Source: Nocardioides cavernae
Lineage (GTDB): Bacteria; Actinomycetota; Actinomycetes; Propionibacteriales; Nocardioidaceae
Length of the DNA: 64,000 nt
Direction: 5' to 3'
Assembly: GCF_016907475.1 (NCBI RefSeq)
Contig: NZ_JAFBCA010000001.1
Span: 1,240,001-1,304,000, forward strand
Shown here: positions 37,874-46,604 of the stretch, piece by piece
Layout: every line of letters starts with the position of its first letter
How positions within the stretch are numbered: position 1 is the stretch's first letter
The notes under the pieces: generated by a model
What the model was told of the DNA's origin: nothing
What the model saw: only the letters and a program-made list of their open reading frames with translations
The model's database searches: none
Translations under genes and position numbers: made by a program

Positions 37874-38389
37874 ATGAGACTCCTCCCGCTCCGGCTCCTC
37901 CTGGCCCTCGCGCTCGCCGTGGGGCTGGGGTCGTGCGGCGACCCCGACCCCGAGCAGGCTGCCGACGACCTGGCGTCGATGAAGCAGGCGGTCAACGCCG
38001 AGCTCCGCGACATGGCCGCCGCGATCACCGGCACCGGGCTCGCCGTCGAGCGCGCGCAGGGCCGGGTCGAGAGCGAGGGCATGTCGACCTACCGCGCCGA
38101 GGACTACAAGGCGTCGGCGGTCGTCGTCGGCGAGGGCGCCGAGGGCGAGCAGGTCGACCAGGCGGCGACGGCGCTCGAGGAGGCCGGGTGGTCGCGGACG
38201 TCCGACGGCCTCGACGCCTCCGAGCCGTGGGCCCAGCTCGAGCGCGACGACTTCCGCACCACCATCGGCTGGACCAAGGTCGGCGAGCGCGAGCTCGTGC
38301 TCACCCTCGACCAGGAGGGCGAGGTCGAGGTGCCCAAGGACTCCGAGCCGGTCGAGCGGGACAACTCCGAGGACATCCCCCTCGACTGA
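37874..38389 (+). CDS. Small lipoprotein, last gene of the WXG100/DUF1023 operon
   Basis: 171 aa. The signal peptide RLLPLRLLLALALAVGLGSC ends in a lipobox (LGSC), followed by an acidic region and a small alpha/beta domain. Begins 11 bp after the hydrolase gene; an ATG at 37865 is an alternative start. No family recognised. By position it could be an immunity-type partner of the exported hydrolase, but that is inference. Confidence 0.75.
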   Translation: MRLLPLRLLLALALAVGLGSCGDPDPEQAADDLASMKQAVNAELRDMAAAITGTGLAVERAQGRVESEGMSTYRAEDYKASAVVVGEGAEGEQVDQAATALEEAGWSRTSDGLDASEPWAQLERDDFRTTIGWTKVGERELVLTLDQEGEVEVPKDSEPVERDNSEDIPLD

Positions 38390-38396
38390 CGGTCGT

Positions 38397-39332
38397 TCAG
38401 GCGAGGTCGGTGGCGACCATGCGCCGCACGATCTCGGCGAAGTCCACCGTGGGCGCCCAGCCCAGCTCATCGCGGGCGCGGCTCGCGTCGCCGACCAGCT
38501 CGGTCGGGTCGGCCGGCCGGAAGAACGCCGCGTCCTGCCGCACGAGGTGCTCCCAGTCGTCGACGCCGGCGGCGGCGAAGGCGGCGGCCACGAAGTCGCG
38601 CACCGAGTGGGCGGTGCCGGTCGCGATGACGTAGTCGCCCGGCTCGTCCGCGCGGGCGGCGCGCACCATCGCGTCGACGTAGTCGGGGGCCCACCCCCAG
38701 TCGCGGCGGACGTCGATGTTGCCGAGGACCAGCTCGTCGGCCTCGCCGCGGGCGATGGCGGCGACCGTCGAGGTGATCTTGCGGGTCACGAAGCGCGGGT
38801 GCCGGCGCGGCGACTCGTGGTTGTAGAGGATCGCGCTCGACACGTGCAGGTCGCGCTGGCGGAAGACGCGGGCGGACAGGTGGGCGAAGGCCTTCGCGGC
38901 GCCGTACGGGTTGACCGGCGCGATCGGGGTGTCCTCGTCCTGGGGCGAGGTGCTCGCCTCGCCGAAGATCTCCGCGCTCGAGGCCTGCACGAGACGTACG
39001 CCGTCGACGTGGCGCGCCGACTCCATCAGGGCCACCGCTGCCAGGCCGTTGACGTGCGCGGTGCGGTCGGGCTCGTCCCACGACTGGGCGACCGAGCTGA
39101 TCGCGGCGAGGTTGTAGACCTCGCGCGGCGCGATCTCGCGTACGAGCCCTCGGGTCGCCTCGACGTCGCCGAGGTCACCGGCGTGGAGCACGACCTGCTC
39201 CGGGCAGTGGGCCGGGTGGCCGTCGGCCTCGAGGACGAGCGCGTGCACCTCCATGCCCTCGGCCACCAGCCGCTCGGCGAGGTAGGTGCCGTCCTGGCCG
39301 CCGATGCCGGTGATGAACGCGGCTGCGGTCAC
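38397..39332 (-). CDS. GDP-mannose 4,6-dehydratase-like SDR, second copy
   Basis: 311 aa. Extended SDR with [17 protein letters not shown] at the NADP site, [12 protein letters not shown] as active site, [11 protein letters not shown] (Tyr and Lys of YxxxK) and [16 protein letters not shown], a block typical of the GMD family. It is shorter and divergent from the adjacent GMD. It may be the reductase or epimerase acting on GDP-4-keto-6-deoxymannose, or a dehydratase for another sugar nucleotide. Coupled by a GTGA overlap to the upstream gmd. Confidence 0.8.
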   Translation of the reverse strand: MTAAAFITGIGGQDGTYLAERLVAEGMEVHALVLEADGHPAHCPEQVVLHAGDLGDVEATRGLVREIAPREVYNLAAISSVAQSWDEPDRTAHVNGLAAVALMESARHVDGVRLVQASSAEIFGEASTSPQDEDTPIAPVNPYGAAKAFAHLSARVFRQRDLHVSSAILYNHESPRRHPRFVTRKITSTVAAIARGEADELVLGNIDVRRDWGWAPDYVDAMVRAARADEPGDYVIATGTAHSVRDFVAAAFAAAGVDDWEHLVRQDAAFFRPADPTELVGDASRARDELGWAPTVDFAEIVRRMVATDLA

Positions 39333-40309
39333 CAGCCCGCCTTGGCTGCCGCGATGTCGGCGTCGACCATCATCGCCACCAGCTCGGCGAAGGAGACCGT
39401 GGGCGTCCAGCCGAGCTTGTCCTTCGCCTTGCTCGCGTCGCCGATGAGGAGCTCGACCTCGGCGGGGCGCATGAAGCGCGGGTCCTGGGTGACGTGCTTG
39501 GCCCAGTCGTCGACACCGACGTGGGCGAACGCGAGGTCGAGGAAGTCGCGGATCGACCAGGTCTCACCGGTGGAGATGACGTAGTCGTCGGCCTCGTCCT
39601 GCTGCAGCATCCGCCACATCGCCTCGACGTAGTCGCCGGCGTAACCCCAGTCGCGTCGGGCGTCGAGGTTGCCCAGTGCCATGGAGTCCTGCTGGCCGAG
39701 GTGGATGCGGGCGACCGCCTGGCTGATCTTGCGGGTGACGAACTCCGGCCCGCGACGCGGCGACTCGTGGTTGAACAGGATGCCGGAGGAGGCGTGCATG
39801 CCGTAGGACTCGCGGTAGTTGATGGTCATGTAGTGGCCGTAGACCTTGCTCACGCCGTAGGGCGAGCGGGGCCACAGCAGGGTGCTCTCCGACTGGGGGA
39901 CCTCCTGCACCTTGCCGAACATCTCCGAGCTCGAGGCCTGGTAGAACCGGATGGACGACGGGTCGTCGCCGGCGTGGAGGCGTACGGACTCGAGCATGTT
40001 GAGCACGCCCATGCCGGTGACGTCGCTGGTCACGAAGGCGTTCTCCCAGGAGTAGGCGACGAAGGAGATCGCTCCGAGGTTGTAGACCTCGTCGGGCTGC
40101 GAGTCGCGCATCGCCCGCATCAGGCTGGACAGATCGGTGAGGTCACCGTTGTGCAGCGTGACGTCCGGGACGAGGTCCTCGACGAGCGCTCGGCGGGGGT
40201 TGTTCTGGCCGCGGATCAGTCCGTGGACGTCGTATCCCTTCTCGAGCAGGAGCTCGGCGAGGTAGAGACCGTCCTGGCCGGTGATTCCGGTGATGAGTGC
40301 GCTGGGCAT
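39329..40309 (-). CDS. gmd: GDP-mannose 4,6-dehydratase
   Basis: 326 aa. [20 protein letters not shown] at the NADP site, [12 protein letters not shown] (catalytic Ser/Glu), [12 protein letters not shown] (YxxxK) and [16 protein letters not shown] are all canonical for GMD. It makes GDP-4-keto-6-deoxy-D-mannose, precursor of GDP-rhamnose or GDP-fucose. The ATG at 40309 aligns with the family start; an ATG at 40318 would add three residues. Frame sequence beyond that lies in galE on the other strand. Confidence 0.93.
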   Translation of the reverse strand: MPSALITGITGQDGLYLAELLLEKGYDVHGLIRGQNNPRRALVEDLVPDVTLHNGDLTDLSSLMRAMRDSQPDEVYNLGAISFVAYSWENAFVTSDVTGMGVLNMLESVRLHAGDDPSSIRFYQASSSEMFGKVQEVPQSESTLLWPRSPYGVSKVYGHYMTINYRESYGMHASSGILFNHESPRRGPEFVTRKISQAVARIHLGQQDSMALGNLDARRDWGYAGDYVEAMWRMLQQDEADDYVISTGETWSIRDFLDLAFAHVGVDDWAKHVTQDPRFMRPAEVELLIGDASKAKDKLGWTPTVSFAELVAMMVDADIAAAKAGW

Positions 40310-40339
40310 GCGAGGCATTCTGTCAGGGCGCCTCATCGT

Positions 40340-40345
40340 TAGGGT
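40340..40345 (+). promoter_or_regulatory. -10 element TAGGGT of galE
   Basis: TAGGGT ends 6 nt before the galE ATG at 40352; leaderless spacing. Confidence 0.45.
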
Positions 40346-40351
40346 GGCCGC

Positions 40352-41365
40352 ATGAAGATCCTCGTGAGCGGCGGTGCCGGCTACATCGGCTCGCACACCG
40401 TCGTCCAGCTCGTCGCCGCCGGTTTTGACGTCGTCATCGTCGACAACTTCAGCAACTCGCACCCGACGGTGACGGGGCGGCTCGAAGCGCTGACCGGGAC
40501 GCGGATCCCGCTGCACTCCTTCGACCTCACCGACCACGACAAGACCGAGCACCTCTTCGCGACCGAGCACTTCGACGGCGTGATCCACTTCGCCGGGCAC
40601 AAGGCGGTCGGGGAGAGCGTCGAGAAGCCGCTGGAGTACTACGAGAACAACCTGGTCTCCACCTTCGCGCTGGTGCGCGCGATGCAGCGCTACGACGTCG
40701 ACAAGCTCGTCTTCTCCTCCAGCGCGACGGTCTACGGCGAGGACCAGGCCGCTGCGACCGAGGACCGCCGCACCTACGCCACCAACCCCTACGGCTGGAC
40801 CAAGGTCATGCAGGAGCAGATCCTGCGCGACGTCGCGATCGCTCGTCCCCGGATGCGGTTCGGGCTGCTGCGCTACTTCAACCCGGTCGGCGCGCACCCC
40901 TCCGGCACGATCGGCGAGGACCCGTCGGGCATCCCCAACAACCTCGTGCCCTACATCGCCCAGGTGGCGGTCGGCAAGCGCGAGAAGCTCATGGTCTTCG
41001 GCGGCGACTACGACACGGTCGACGGCACCGGCGTGCGCGACTACATCCACGTCGAGGACCTCGCCGCCGGTCACATCGCTGCGCTGAAGGCGCTTGCCGA
41101 CACCGACGAGGCGGTCCACACCTGGAACCTCGGCTCCGGTCACGGCACCAGCGTGCTCGAGATGGTGCGGGCGTTCGAGAAGGCCGTCGGCCGCGAGATC
41201 CCCTACGAGATCGTCGACCGCCGCGCCGGCGACGTCGCGACGTCGTACGCCGACCCCTCCAAGGCCAACCGCGAGCTCGGCTGGAGCACCGTCAAGACGG
41301 TCGACGACATGGCCGCCGACACGTGGCGCTGGCAGTCGCAGAACCCCCGGGGCTTCGCCGGCTGA
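40352..41365 (+). CDS. galE: UDP-glucose 4-epimerase
   Basis: 337 aa. NAD site [21 protein letters not shown], catalytic NPYGWTK (YxxxK) and [13 protein letters not shown] are typical of GalE. It interconverts UDP-glucose and UDP-galactose for glycan synthesis. Leaderless start. The stop overlaps the next gene by one base (TGATG), coupling it to a cell-wall amidase. Confidence 0.95.
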   Translation: MKILVSGGAGYIGSHTVVQLVAAGFDVVIVDNFSNSHPTVTGRLEALTGTRIPLHSFDLTDHDKTEHLFATEHFDGVIHFAGHKAVGESVEKPLEYYENNLVSTFALVRAMQRYDVDKLVFSSSATVYGEDQAAATEDRRTYATNPYGWTKVMQEQILRDVAIARPRMRFGLLRYFNPVGAHPSGTIGEDPSGIPNNLVPYIAQVAVGKREKLMVFGGDYDTVDGTGVRDYIHVEDLAAGHIAALKALADTDEAVHTWNLGSGHGTSVLEMVRAFEKAVGREIPYEIVDRRAGDVATSYADPSKANRELGWSTVKTVDDMAADTWRWQSQNPRGFAG

Positions 41366-42153
41366 TGCCTCGCCGGGCCGCGGTCGTCCTCCTCCTGCTG
41401 CTCCCTCTGCTCGGAGTATCTGAGGACCTGGCGGTCGCCGGAACGCCGGATCCGCGTCCTCAGGTATCGGCCGAACCCCTCGCCGGCCGGGTGGTCGTCA
41501 TCGACCCCGGCCACCAGCTCGGCAACCACAACTTCCCGCGCCGCATCAACCGACCGGTGCCTGCCGGCGGCTTCACCAAGCCGTGCAACACCACCGGCAC
41601 GGCGACCGACGGCGGCTACCCGGAGGCCACCCTTGCCTGGCAGGTGTCGCGACTCGTCGCCGCGCGGCTGCGCGAGCTGGGGGCGACGGTGCACCTGACC
41701 CGGCAGAGCAACCGCCAGGACCGCTGGGGTCCGTGCGTCGACGAGCGTGGCCGGGCCGGGAACGCCACCTCGTCCCGTCCCGGTGCGGACCTCAAGCTGT
41801 CGGTCCACGCCGACGGGTCGTACGCCGCCGGCGCGCGCGGCTTCCACGTCATCGCCCCACCCGACCGGGCGCCGTGGACCGCCGACATCCACCGGCCGTC
41901 GATGCGGCTGGCGAGCTCGGTGAAGGCGGGCCTGCAGTCCCGGCGCTTCGGCGTCGCGACCTACACCGCTGGCGGGGACGGGATCGACGTACGCTCCGAC
42001 CTCGCCACCCTCAACCTCTCCGACGTCCCCACCGTGATGGTCGAGCTCGGCAACATGCGCCGCGCGTCCGAGGCGCGGGTGATGACCTCGCCCGCAGGCC
42101 GCGCGCGTTACGCCCACGGCCTGGTCTCCGGGGTCCGCCGCTTCCTGAGCTGA
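41365..42153 (+). CDS. Secreted N-acetylmuramoyl-L-alanine amidase (amidase_3)
   Basis: 262 aa with an N-terminal signal peptide (residues 1-25). The amidase_3 zinc motifs are present: [13 protein letters not shown] (first His), [12 protein letters not shown] (Glu), SVHADGS (His) and [10 protein letters not shown] (catalytic Glu). It cleaves the amide bond between muramic acid and the stem peptide. Starts within the galE stop codon. Its stop is directly followed by the palindromic element at 42154. Confidence 0.9.
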   Translation: MPRRAAVVLLLLLPLLGVSEDLAVAGTPDPRPQVSAEPLAGRVVVIDPGHQLGNHNFPRRINRPVPAGGFTKPCNTTGTATDGGYPEATLAWQVSRLVAARLRELGATVHLTRQSNRQDRWGPCVDERGRAGNATSSRPGADLKLSVHADGSYAAGARGFHVIAPPDRAPWTADIHRPSMRLASSVKAGLQSRRFGVATYTAGGDGIDVRSDLATLNLSDVPTVMVELGNMRRASEARVMTSPAGRARYAHGLVSGVRRFLS

Positions 42154-42236
42154 GCACCATGCAGGCAGTTCGACCGCGGATGCGGTCGGCTGAGCGTGGC
42201 CGGGACCAGCGCCGGCTCGAACTGCATGCATGGTGC
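42154..42236. repeat. 83-bp imperfect palindromic element, left copy
   Basis: GCACCATGCAGGCAGTTCG (42154-42172) is the reverse complement, with one mismatch, of CGAACTGCATGCATGGTGC (42218-42236). A second copy of the whole element, in the same orientation and sharing internal CTGAGCGTG and CAGCGCC, lies at 43118-43201. The two bracket one gene. Confidence 0.8.
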
Positions 42237-42285
42237 CTGTGGATTGGCGGAGCGGCCGACAGCTGACCGGTGCCAGTGTCGGACC

Positions 42286-43158
42286 ATGGACCCGGCGGTG
42301 GCGCTCCGAGAGCTCGGTGGCGTGGGCACGCTGCGCGAGCTGCTGGCGTACACGAACCGGTCGCAGCTCTCCGCCGCGCTCGCCGCCGGCCGGATCCACA
42401 AACCGCGCCACAACAGGTACTGCCTCGCCGACCTCGACGGCTCGATGCGCGCAGTGGCCCGGACCGGAGGAACCGCTTCACACCTCAGCGCCGCGCTGGA
42501 GTTCGGGTGGAAGCTCAAGCACGACCCGGTGCGGCCCTGCATCACGCTGCCGCGCAGTGCCCGCAAGCCGGAGGGCGCGTACGAGCTGCACTGGGCCGAT
42601 CTGTCCGAGCGCGAGCTGCGACGCGACGTCACCTCCCGGACGCGCACGGTCATCGACTGCGCGCGGGCGTACGACTTCGACGTGGCGCTGTGTGTGGCCG
42701 ACTCGGCCTTGCGTGAGGGCATCCTCGACGCCGACGACCTCGTCATCGCCGCTGCGCGTAGCCCACGCACGGGCCGAGCCAAGGCACTGAGGGTCGCCCG
42801 GGCTGCCTCCCCGTTGCGGGCCAACCCGTTCGAGACCTGCCTCCACGTGATCGCGATGTCGGTGCCGGGCCTCGACGTCGTTCCCCAGGGCGAGGTCCCT
42901 GGCGTGGGTCGCGTGGACCTGCTCGACCGGGCCTTGGGGATGGTGATCGAGGCGGAGTCGCTGGAGCACCACTGGACCAAGGCGGGCCTCCAGCGAGACG
43001 TCGACCGCTACACGAAGGCCGCTCGGCTCGGACTGGTGGTGCTCCGGTTCTCCTGGATGGACGTCATGTTCCGACCCGACGACGTGCGTGCGGCCATCGA
43101 GGACGTCGTCCGCTGGCGCACCATGCAGGCAGTTGGGCGCCACGGACTGGTCGCCTGA
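42286..43158 (+). CDS. AbiEi/DUF559-type protein, putative PD-(D/E)XK nuclease, bracketed by palindromes
   Basis: 290 aa. The N-terminal 55 residues resemble the AbiEi antitoxin winged-helix region (LRELGGVGTLRELLAYTNRS, HRNRYCLADL-like block). The C-terminal 120 residues look like DUF559/Vsr-type endonucleases: NPFETCLHVI, GRVDLLDRALGMVIEAESLE (Asp and Glu of the core) and LVVLRFSWMDVMFRPDDV. The ATG at 42286 opens just after the left palindromic element, and the last 14 codons plus stop lie in the right copy, so the C-terminus (TMQAVGRHGLVA) is encoded by the repeat. No AbiEii-type toxin is adjacent. The association with repeats suggests mobility or repeat processing, which is inference. 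Confidence 0.75.
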   Translation: MDPAVALRELGGVGTLRELLAYTNRSQLSAALAAGRIHKPRHNRYCLADLDGSMRAVARTGGTASHLSAALEFGWKLKHDPVRPCITLPRSARKPEGAYELHWADLSERELRRDVTSRTRTVIDCARAYDFDVALCVADSALREGILDADDLVIAAARSPRTGRAKALRVARAASPLRANPFETCLHVIAMSVPGLDVVPQGEVPGVGRVDLLDRALGMVIEAESLEHHWTKAGLQRDVDRYTKAARLGLVVLRFSWMDVMFRPDDVRAAIEDVVRWRTMQAVGRHGLVA

Positions 43159-43201
43159 GCGTGCGACACCGGGGCAGCGCCACGAACTGCCTTCATGGTG
43201 C
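43118..43201. repeat. 84-bp imperfect palindromic element, right copy
   Basis: GCACCATGCAGGCAGTT (43118-43134) faces AACTGCCTTCATGGTGC (43185-43201) as an inverted repeat with one mismatch. Same orientation and length class as the copy at 42154-42236. It overlaps the 3' end of the nuclease-like gene and stops 3 bp before the DHPS-like gene ends. Confidence 0.8.
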
Positions 43202-43204
43202 CGG

Positions 43205-44107
43205 TCAGCGGACCTCGAGCTCCGCCATGGCGCGGAGGACGACGCGGAGGTGCGCGACCTCGTGGATCCGGAGCAGGTGGGAGCCACCGAGCGCGGCGAG
43301 GACGCCGTAGAAGCCCTCGGCCTTGCGGAACTCGTCGCCGAAGATGTCGTAGGTGTGGGGGAGCACGTTGCAGACGGGTACGCCGAGGGGGCGCAGCTGG
43401 AAGGTCTGGGCGAGCACGCGGGACTGGTGGCGGGCGCGGGTCATCGGGTCGACGAGGTTGCCGTAGTAGAAGCCCATGCCGGGGTCGACGACGACCTTGT
43501 GCACGCCGAGGGATCGGGCGTGCTCGAGCCGGGGACCGAAGTGGTCGAGCAGCACCGGCATCGGGTCGGCGTCGGGCGGCACGTCGGCGATCTCGCGGAC
43601 GTTGGCGGTGGTGCCGAAGCACATGACGACTGCGGCGTCGTACTCCGCAGCGAGGGCGAGCATGTCGTCCTCGTGCTGGCGGCCGGTCATGTTGAGCACG
43701 CGGGCACCGGCGTCGAGGCAGGCGCGGACCACCTCCGGCTCGTAGGTCTCGACCGACACGATGGCCTCGGCGGCGAGCTGCTTCACGGCGGGCACGAGGG
43801 TGGCGATCTGGTCGGCAGCCGACACGCGCGCCGCCCGGGCGTTGCTCGACTCGGCGCCGAGGTCGATCAGCGCGGCACCCTGCGCGGCCTGGACGCGGCC
43901 CATGCGCACGGCGTCGGCGGGGCCGGTGGCCACGCTCTCGCGGTAGGTCGAGTCGCGCGAGAGGTTGATGCAGCCCATGAGCGTCACCGCCCCGTCGCCG
44001 ATCGACACCGGACCCAGGGGTCCGTCGAGGACGACCGGGGTGACGGGGCTGTCCCACGACGCGCCGTGCTGGGCGTGCAGGGCCGCCAGATCCGCAAGGG
44101 TGATCAC
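43205..44107 (-). CDS. Dihydropteroate synthase-like protein
   Basis: 300 aa, TIM-barrel of the pterin-binding family: MGCINLSRDSTYRES replaces the usual MGILNVTPDSF, with DLGAESSNARA, VLNMTGR and VDPGMGFYYGN following. It would condense dihydropterin pyrophosphate with p-aminobenzoate if a true FolP; the altered first motif and RIHEVAHLR ending suggest an outlying subgroup. GTG start 7 nt after TACGCT. Divergent from a RibD-type reductase, so a folate or flavin-related pair is possible. Confidence 0.75.
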   Translation of the reverse strand: MITLADLAALHAQHGASWDSPVTPVVLDGPLGPVSIGDGAVTLMGCINLSRDSTYRESVATGPADAVRMGRVQAAQGAALIDLGAESSNARAARVSAADQIATLVPAVKQLAAEAIVSVETYEPEVVRACLDAGARVLNMTGRQHEDDMLALAAEYDAAVVMCFGTTANVREIADVPPDADPMPVLLDHFGPRLEHARSLGVHKVVVDPGMGFYYGNLVDPMTRARHQSRVLAQTFQLRPLGVPVCNVLPHTYDIFGDEFRKAEGFYGVLAALGGSHLLRIHEVAHLRVVLRAMAELEVR

Positions 44108-44114
44108 GCCTTCC

Positions 44115-44124
44115 AGCGTAGGCG
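44115..44124. promoter_or_regulatory. Overlapping divergent -10 elements (DHPS-like / RibD-type)
   Basis: TACGCT reads leftward at 44120-44115, 7 nt before the GTG at 44107. TAGGCG reads rightward at 44119-44124, 5 nt before the ATG at 44130. As at 18072-18081, the two hexamers share a TA. Confidence 0.35.
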
Positions 44125-44129
44125 GCAGG

Positions 44130-44816
44130 ATGAAGGTCGTGAGCGACCCCCTCGAGCTGCAGCACCTCGCCGACCTGTCCGACGACGAGCTCGCGGCCGC
44201 CTACACGCCGGAGCGCGAGCCGTGGCTGCGGGTCAACTTCGTCAGCACCGTCGACGGGGCAGCCACGGGGTCGGACGGGCTGAGCGGCACGATCAACAAC
44301 GACGCCGACAAGCGGGTCTTCGACACCCTCCGCCGGCGGGCGCACTGCCTGGTGGTCGGGGCGGGCACGATCCGCGAGGAGGAGTACGACGTCCCGCGGG
44401 TGCCGATCGTCGTGGTGAGCCGGTCCGCCGACGTACCGCCGACGTTGGCCGAGGCGCCGCCCGGGCGGGTGCTGATGGCGACGGTCGCGACCTCGGACGG
44501 TCTCGCGGAGGCGCGCGACAGGCTGGGCGAGGACAACGTGCTGGTCCTCGGCGAGGAGCAGATCGACCTCGCCGCGCTCAAGGCCGCGCTGGCCGAACGC
44601 GGCTGGACCGAGCAGCTGTGCGAGGGCGGGCCGTCGCTCTTCGCCGACATGCTCGCGGCGGGCGTCGTCGATGAGCTGTGTTGGACCCTCGTGCCGAGGC
44701 TGACCGGCGGCGACGCCGTACGCATCGCCACGGGCGCCGATGTTGACGTCGCGCTGCGTCCCGCCCTGCTGCTCGAGCAGGACGGGACGTTGCTGGGGCG
44801 CTGGCTGGTGGAGTGA
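44130..44816 (+). CDS. RibD C-terminal / dihydrofolate reductase-like protein
   Basis: 228 aa. WLRVNFVSTVDGAATGSDG is the NADPH-side signature, followed by INNDADKRVFDTLRRRAHCLVVGAGTIREEEY and the C-terminal CEGGPSLFADMLAAGVVDELCWTL, all of the RibD_C superfamily. It probably reduces a pyrimidine or pterin intermediate. An in-frame GTG at 44139 is an alternative start. Confidence 0.85.
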   Translation: MKVVSDPLELQHLADLSDDELAAAYTPEREPWLRVNFVSTVDGAATGSDGLSGTINNDADKRVFDTLRRRAHCLVVGAGTIREEEYDVPRVPIVVVSRSADVPPTLAEAPPGRVLMATVATSDGLAEARDRLGEDNVLVLGEEQIDLAALKAALAERGWTEQLCEGGPSLFADMLAAGVVDELCWTLVPRLTGGDAVRIATGADVDVALRPALLLEQDGTLLGRWLVE

Positions 44817-44819
44817 GGC

Positions 44820-45344
44820 TCAGCCCAGCGCGTCGAGCAGGGCCTTCGAGAAGGCCGGGATGTCGTCGGGGTTGCGGCTGGTGATGAGGTTGCCGTCGAC
44901 GACGACCTCCTCGTCCACCCACTCGCCGCCACCGTTGCGGATGTCGGTCTGCAGGCTCGGCCAGCTGGCCAGGCGCTTGCCCTTCACGCGGTCGGCCTCG
45001 ACGAGGGTCCAGGATGCGTGGCAGATGGCGGCGACGGGCTTGCCGGAGTCGACGAAGTCGCGGATGAACGCGACCGCCTCCACGTCCGTGCGAAGGGCGT
45101 CGGGGTTGGCGACGCCACCCGGCAGGACGAGGGCGTCGTAGTCGGCGACGGCGACGTCGGACACCCGCCGGTCGACCCGCTGGGTGCTGGACTTGTCGAG
45201 GTGCTCGAACAGCTGCACCTCGCCCTCGTCGATGGAGAGCAGCTCCGCGGTGTGGCCGGCGTCGACGGCTGCCTGCCAGGGCTTGGTGAGCTCGACCTCC
45301 TCGACGCCTTCGGATGCGGTCAGGAATGCGATGCGCTTGGACAT
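44820..45344 (-). CDS. PfpI/YhbO-type DJ-1 superfamily protein
   Basis: 174 aa. AFLTASEGVEEVELTKPWQA at the N-terminus, YDALVLPGGVANPD and the nucleophile elbow AAICHASWTL place it in type 1 glutamine-amidotransferase-like DJ-1/PfpI proteins, reported as proteases or protein deglycases involved in stress defence. The ATG at 45344 is the family start. Its end is 3 bp from the stop of the convergent RibD-type gene. Confidence 0.9.
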   Translation of the reverse strand: MSKRIAFLTASEGVEEVELTKPWQAAVDAGHTAELLSIDEGEVQLFEHLDKSSTQRVDRRVSDVAVADYDALVLPGGVANPDALRTDVEAVAFIRDFVDSGKPVAAICHASWTLVEADRVKGKRLASWPSLQTDIRNGGGEWVDEEVVVDGNLITSRNPDDIPAFSKALLDALG

Positions 45345-45401
45345 GCGTTCCACCGTCGCTCGGCCTCGGGAGGCGGACAACACACCAAGGGGTGGAGCGA
45401 C

Positions 45402-46562
45402 CTACCCGATGACCCCGGCGTTGTCCTTCGCGAGCGAGCGCGAGATGACCATCCGCTGGATCTGGTTGGTGCCCTCGAAGATCTGCATGACCTTGGCCTC
45501 GCGCATGTAGCGCTCGACCGGGAAGTCGCGGGTGTAGCCGTAGCCGCCGAGCACCTGGACGGCGTCGGTGGTGACCTTCATGGCGTTGTCGGTGGCGACC
45601 AGCTTGGCGACCGACGCCTCCCGCGAGAAGGGCAGCCCGGCGTCGCGCAGCCGTGCGGCGTGGAGCATCGTGGCGCGGGCCGAGACGATGGCGGCCTCCA
45701 TGTCGGCGAGCACGAAGGCCAGGCCCTGGTGGTCGATGATGCGGGTGCCGAAGGTCTCGCGCTCGCGGGCATAGGCGACGGCGGAGTCGAGGGCGCCCTG
45801 GGCGAGGCCCACCGCGACGGCGGCGATGCCGAGGCGGCCGGAGTCGAGCCCGGCCAGCGCGATGCGCAGCCCCTCGCCCTCCGCGCCGAGCCGGCGGGAG
45901 GCGTCGACGCGCACGTTGTCGAAGCGCATCGTGGCGGTGGCCGAGCCGGTGAGGCCCATCTTGCGCTCCGGCGGGTCGGCGCTGAGGCCCTCGGCGGAGG
46001 CCGGGACGAGGAAGCAGGAGATCCCGTTGCGGTCGTCGGACGTGCGGGCCATGACCTTGTAGAAGTCGGCGTGGCCGCCGTGCGTCGTCCAGGCCTTGGC
46101 GCCGTTGAGGACGTAGGAGTCGCCGTCGCGGCGGGCCGTCGTACGCATCGCGGCGGGGTCGGAGCCGGCGTGCGCCTCGGAGAGGCAGTAGGCGCCGAGC
46201 AGGTCGCCGCTCAGCATGCCGGGCAGCCACTCGGCGCGCTGCTCGTCGGTGCCGTAGTAGGCCAGGCCGAAGCAGGAGAGCGCGTGCACCGACACCCCGA
46301 CGCCGACCGAGGACCACACGGCGCCGATCTCCTCGAGGACCTGGAGGTAGACCTCGTAGGGCTGGTCGCCGCCGCCGTGCTCCTCGGGGTAGGGCAGCGA
46401 CAGCAGGCCGGCCTGGCCGAGCATCCGGAAGACGTCGCGCGGGAAGGTCTCGGTGGCCTCCGCCTCCGCCGACCGCGGCGCGAGCTCCTTGGTCGCGATC
46501 TCGCGGGTGAGGGCGAGCAGGTCGCGGGACTCGTCGGTGGGCAGCTGGCGGCGAGCGGTCAT
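45402..46562 (-). CDS. Acyl-CoA dehydrogenase
   Basis: 386 aa. Canonical motifs: LLGAYCLSEAHAGSDPAA and LNGAKAWTTHGGHAD (FAD and substrate sites), RETFGTRIIDHQGLAF, VLGGYGYTRDFPVERYMREAK and QIFEGTNQIQRMVI with the catalytic Glu. It oxidises acyl-CoA to enoyl-CoA, passing electrons to ETF. Substrate length unknown. The ATG at 46562 sits 7 nt after TAACGT, which favours it over an in-frame GTG at 46571. Confidence 0.94.
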   Translation of the reverse strand: MTARRQLPTDESRDLLALTREIATKELAPRSAEAEATETFPRDVFRMLGQAGLLSLPYPEEHGGGDQPYEVYLQVLEEIGAVWSSVGVGVSVHALSCFGLAYYGTDEQRAEWLPGMLSGDLLGAYCLSEAHAGSDPAAMRTTARRDGDSYVLNGAKAWTTHGGHADFYKVMARTSDDRNGISCFLVPASAEGLSADPPERKMGLTGSATATMRFDNVRVDASRRLGAEGEGLRIALAGLDSGRLGIAAVAVGLAQGALDSAVAYARERETFGTRIIDHQGLAFVLADMEAAIVSARATMLHAARLRDAGLPFSREASVAKLVATDNAMKVTTDAVQVLGGYGYTRDFPVERYMREAKVMQIFEGTNQIQRMVISRSLAKDNAGVIG

Positions 46563-46569
46563 GTCGCGC

Positions 46570-46575
46570 ACGTTA
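46570..46575 (-). promoter_or_regulatory. -10 element TAACGT of the acyl-CoA dehydrogenase gene
   Basis: Reverse-strand TAACGT ends 7 nt before the ATG at 46562; no ribosome-binding site. Confidence 0.35.
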
Positions 46576-46604
46576 CCCGCGACGGGTCGAGACCGACCGA
46601 TCGG

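Noticed and set aside
42286..43158. Complete AbiE toxin-antitoxin system
   Set aside because: No AbiEii-type nucleotidyltransferase lies next to the AbiEi-like gene.
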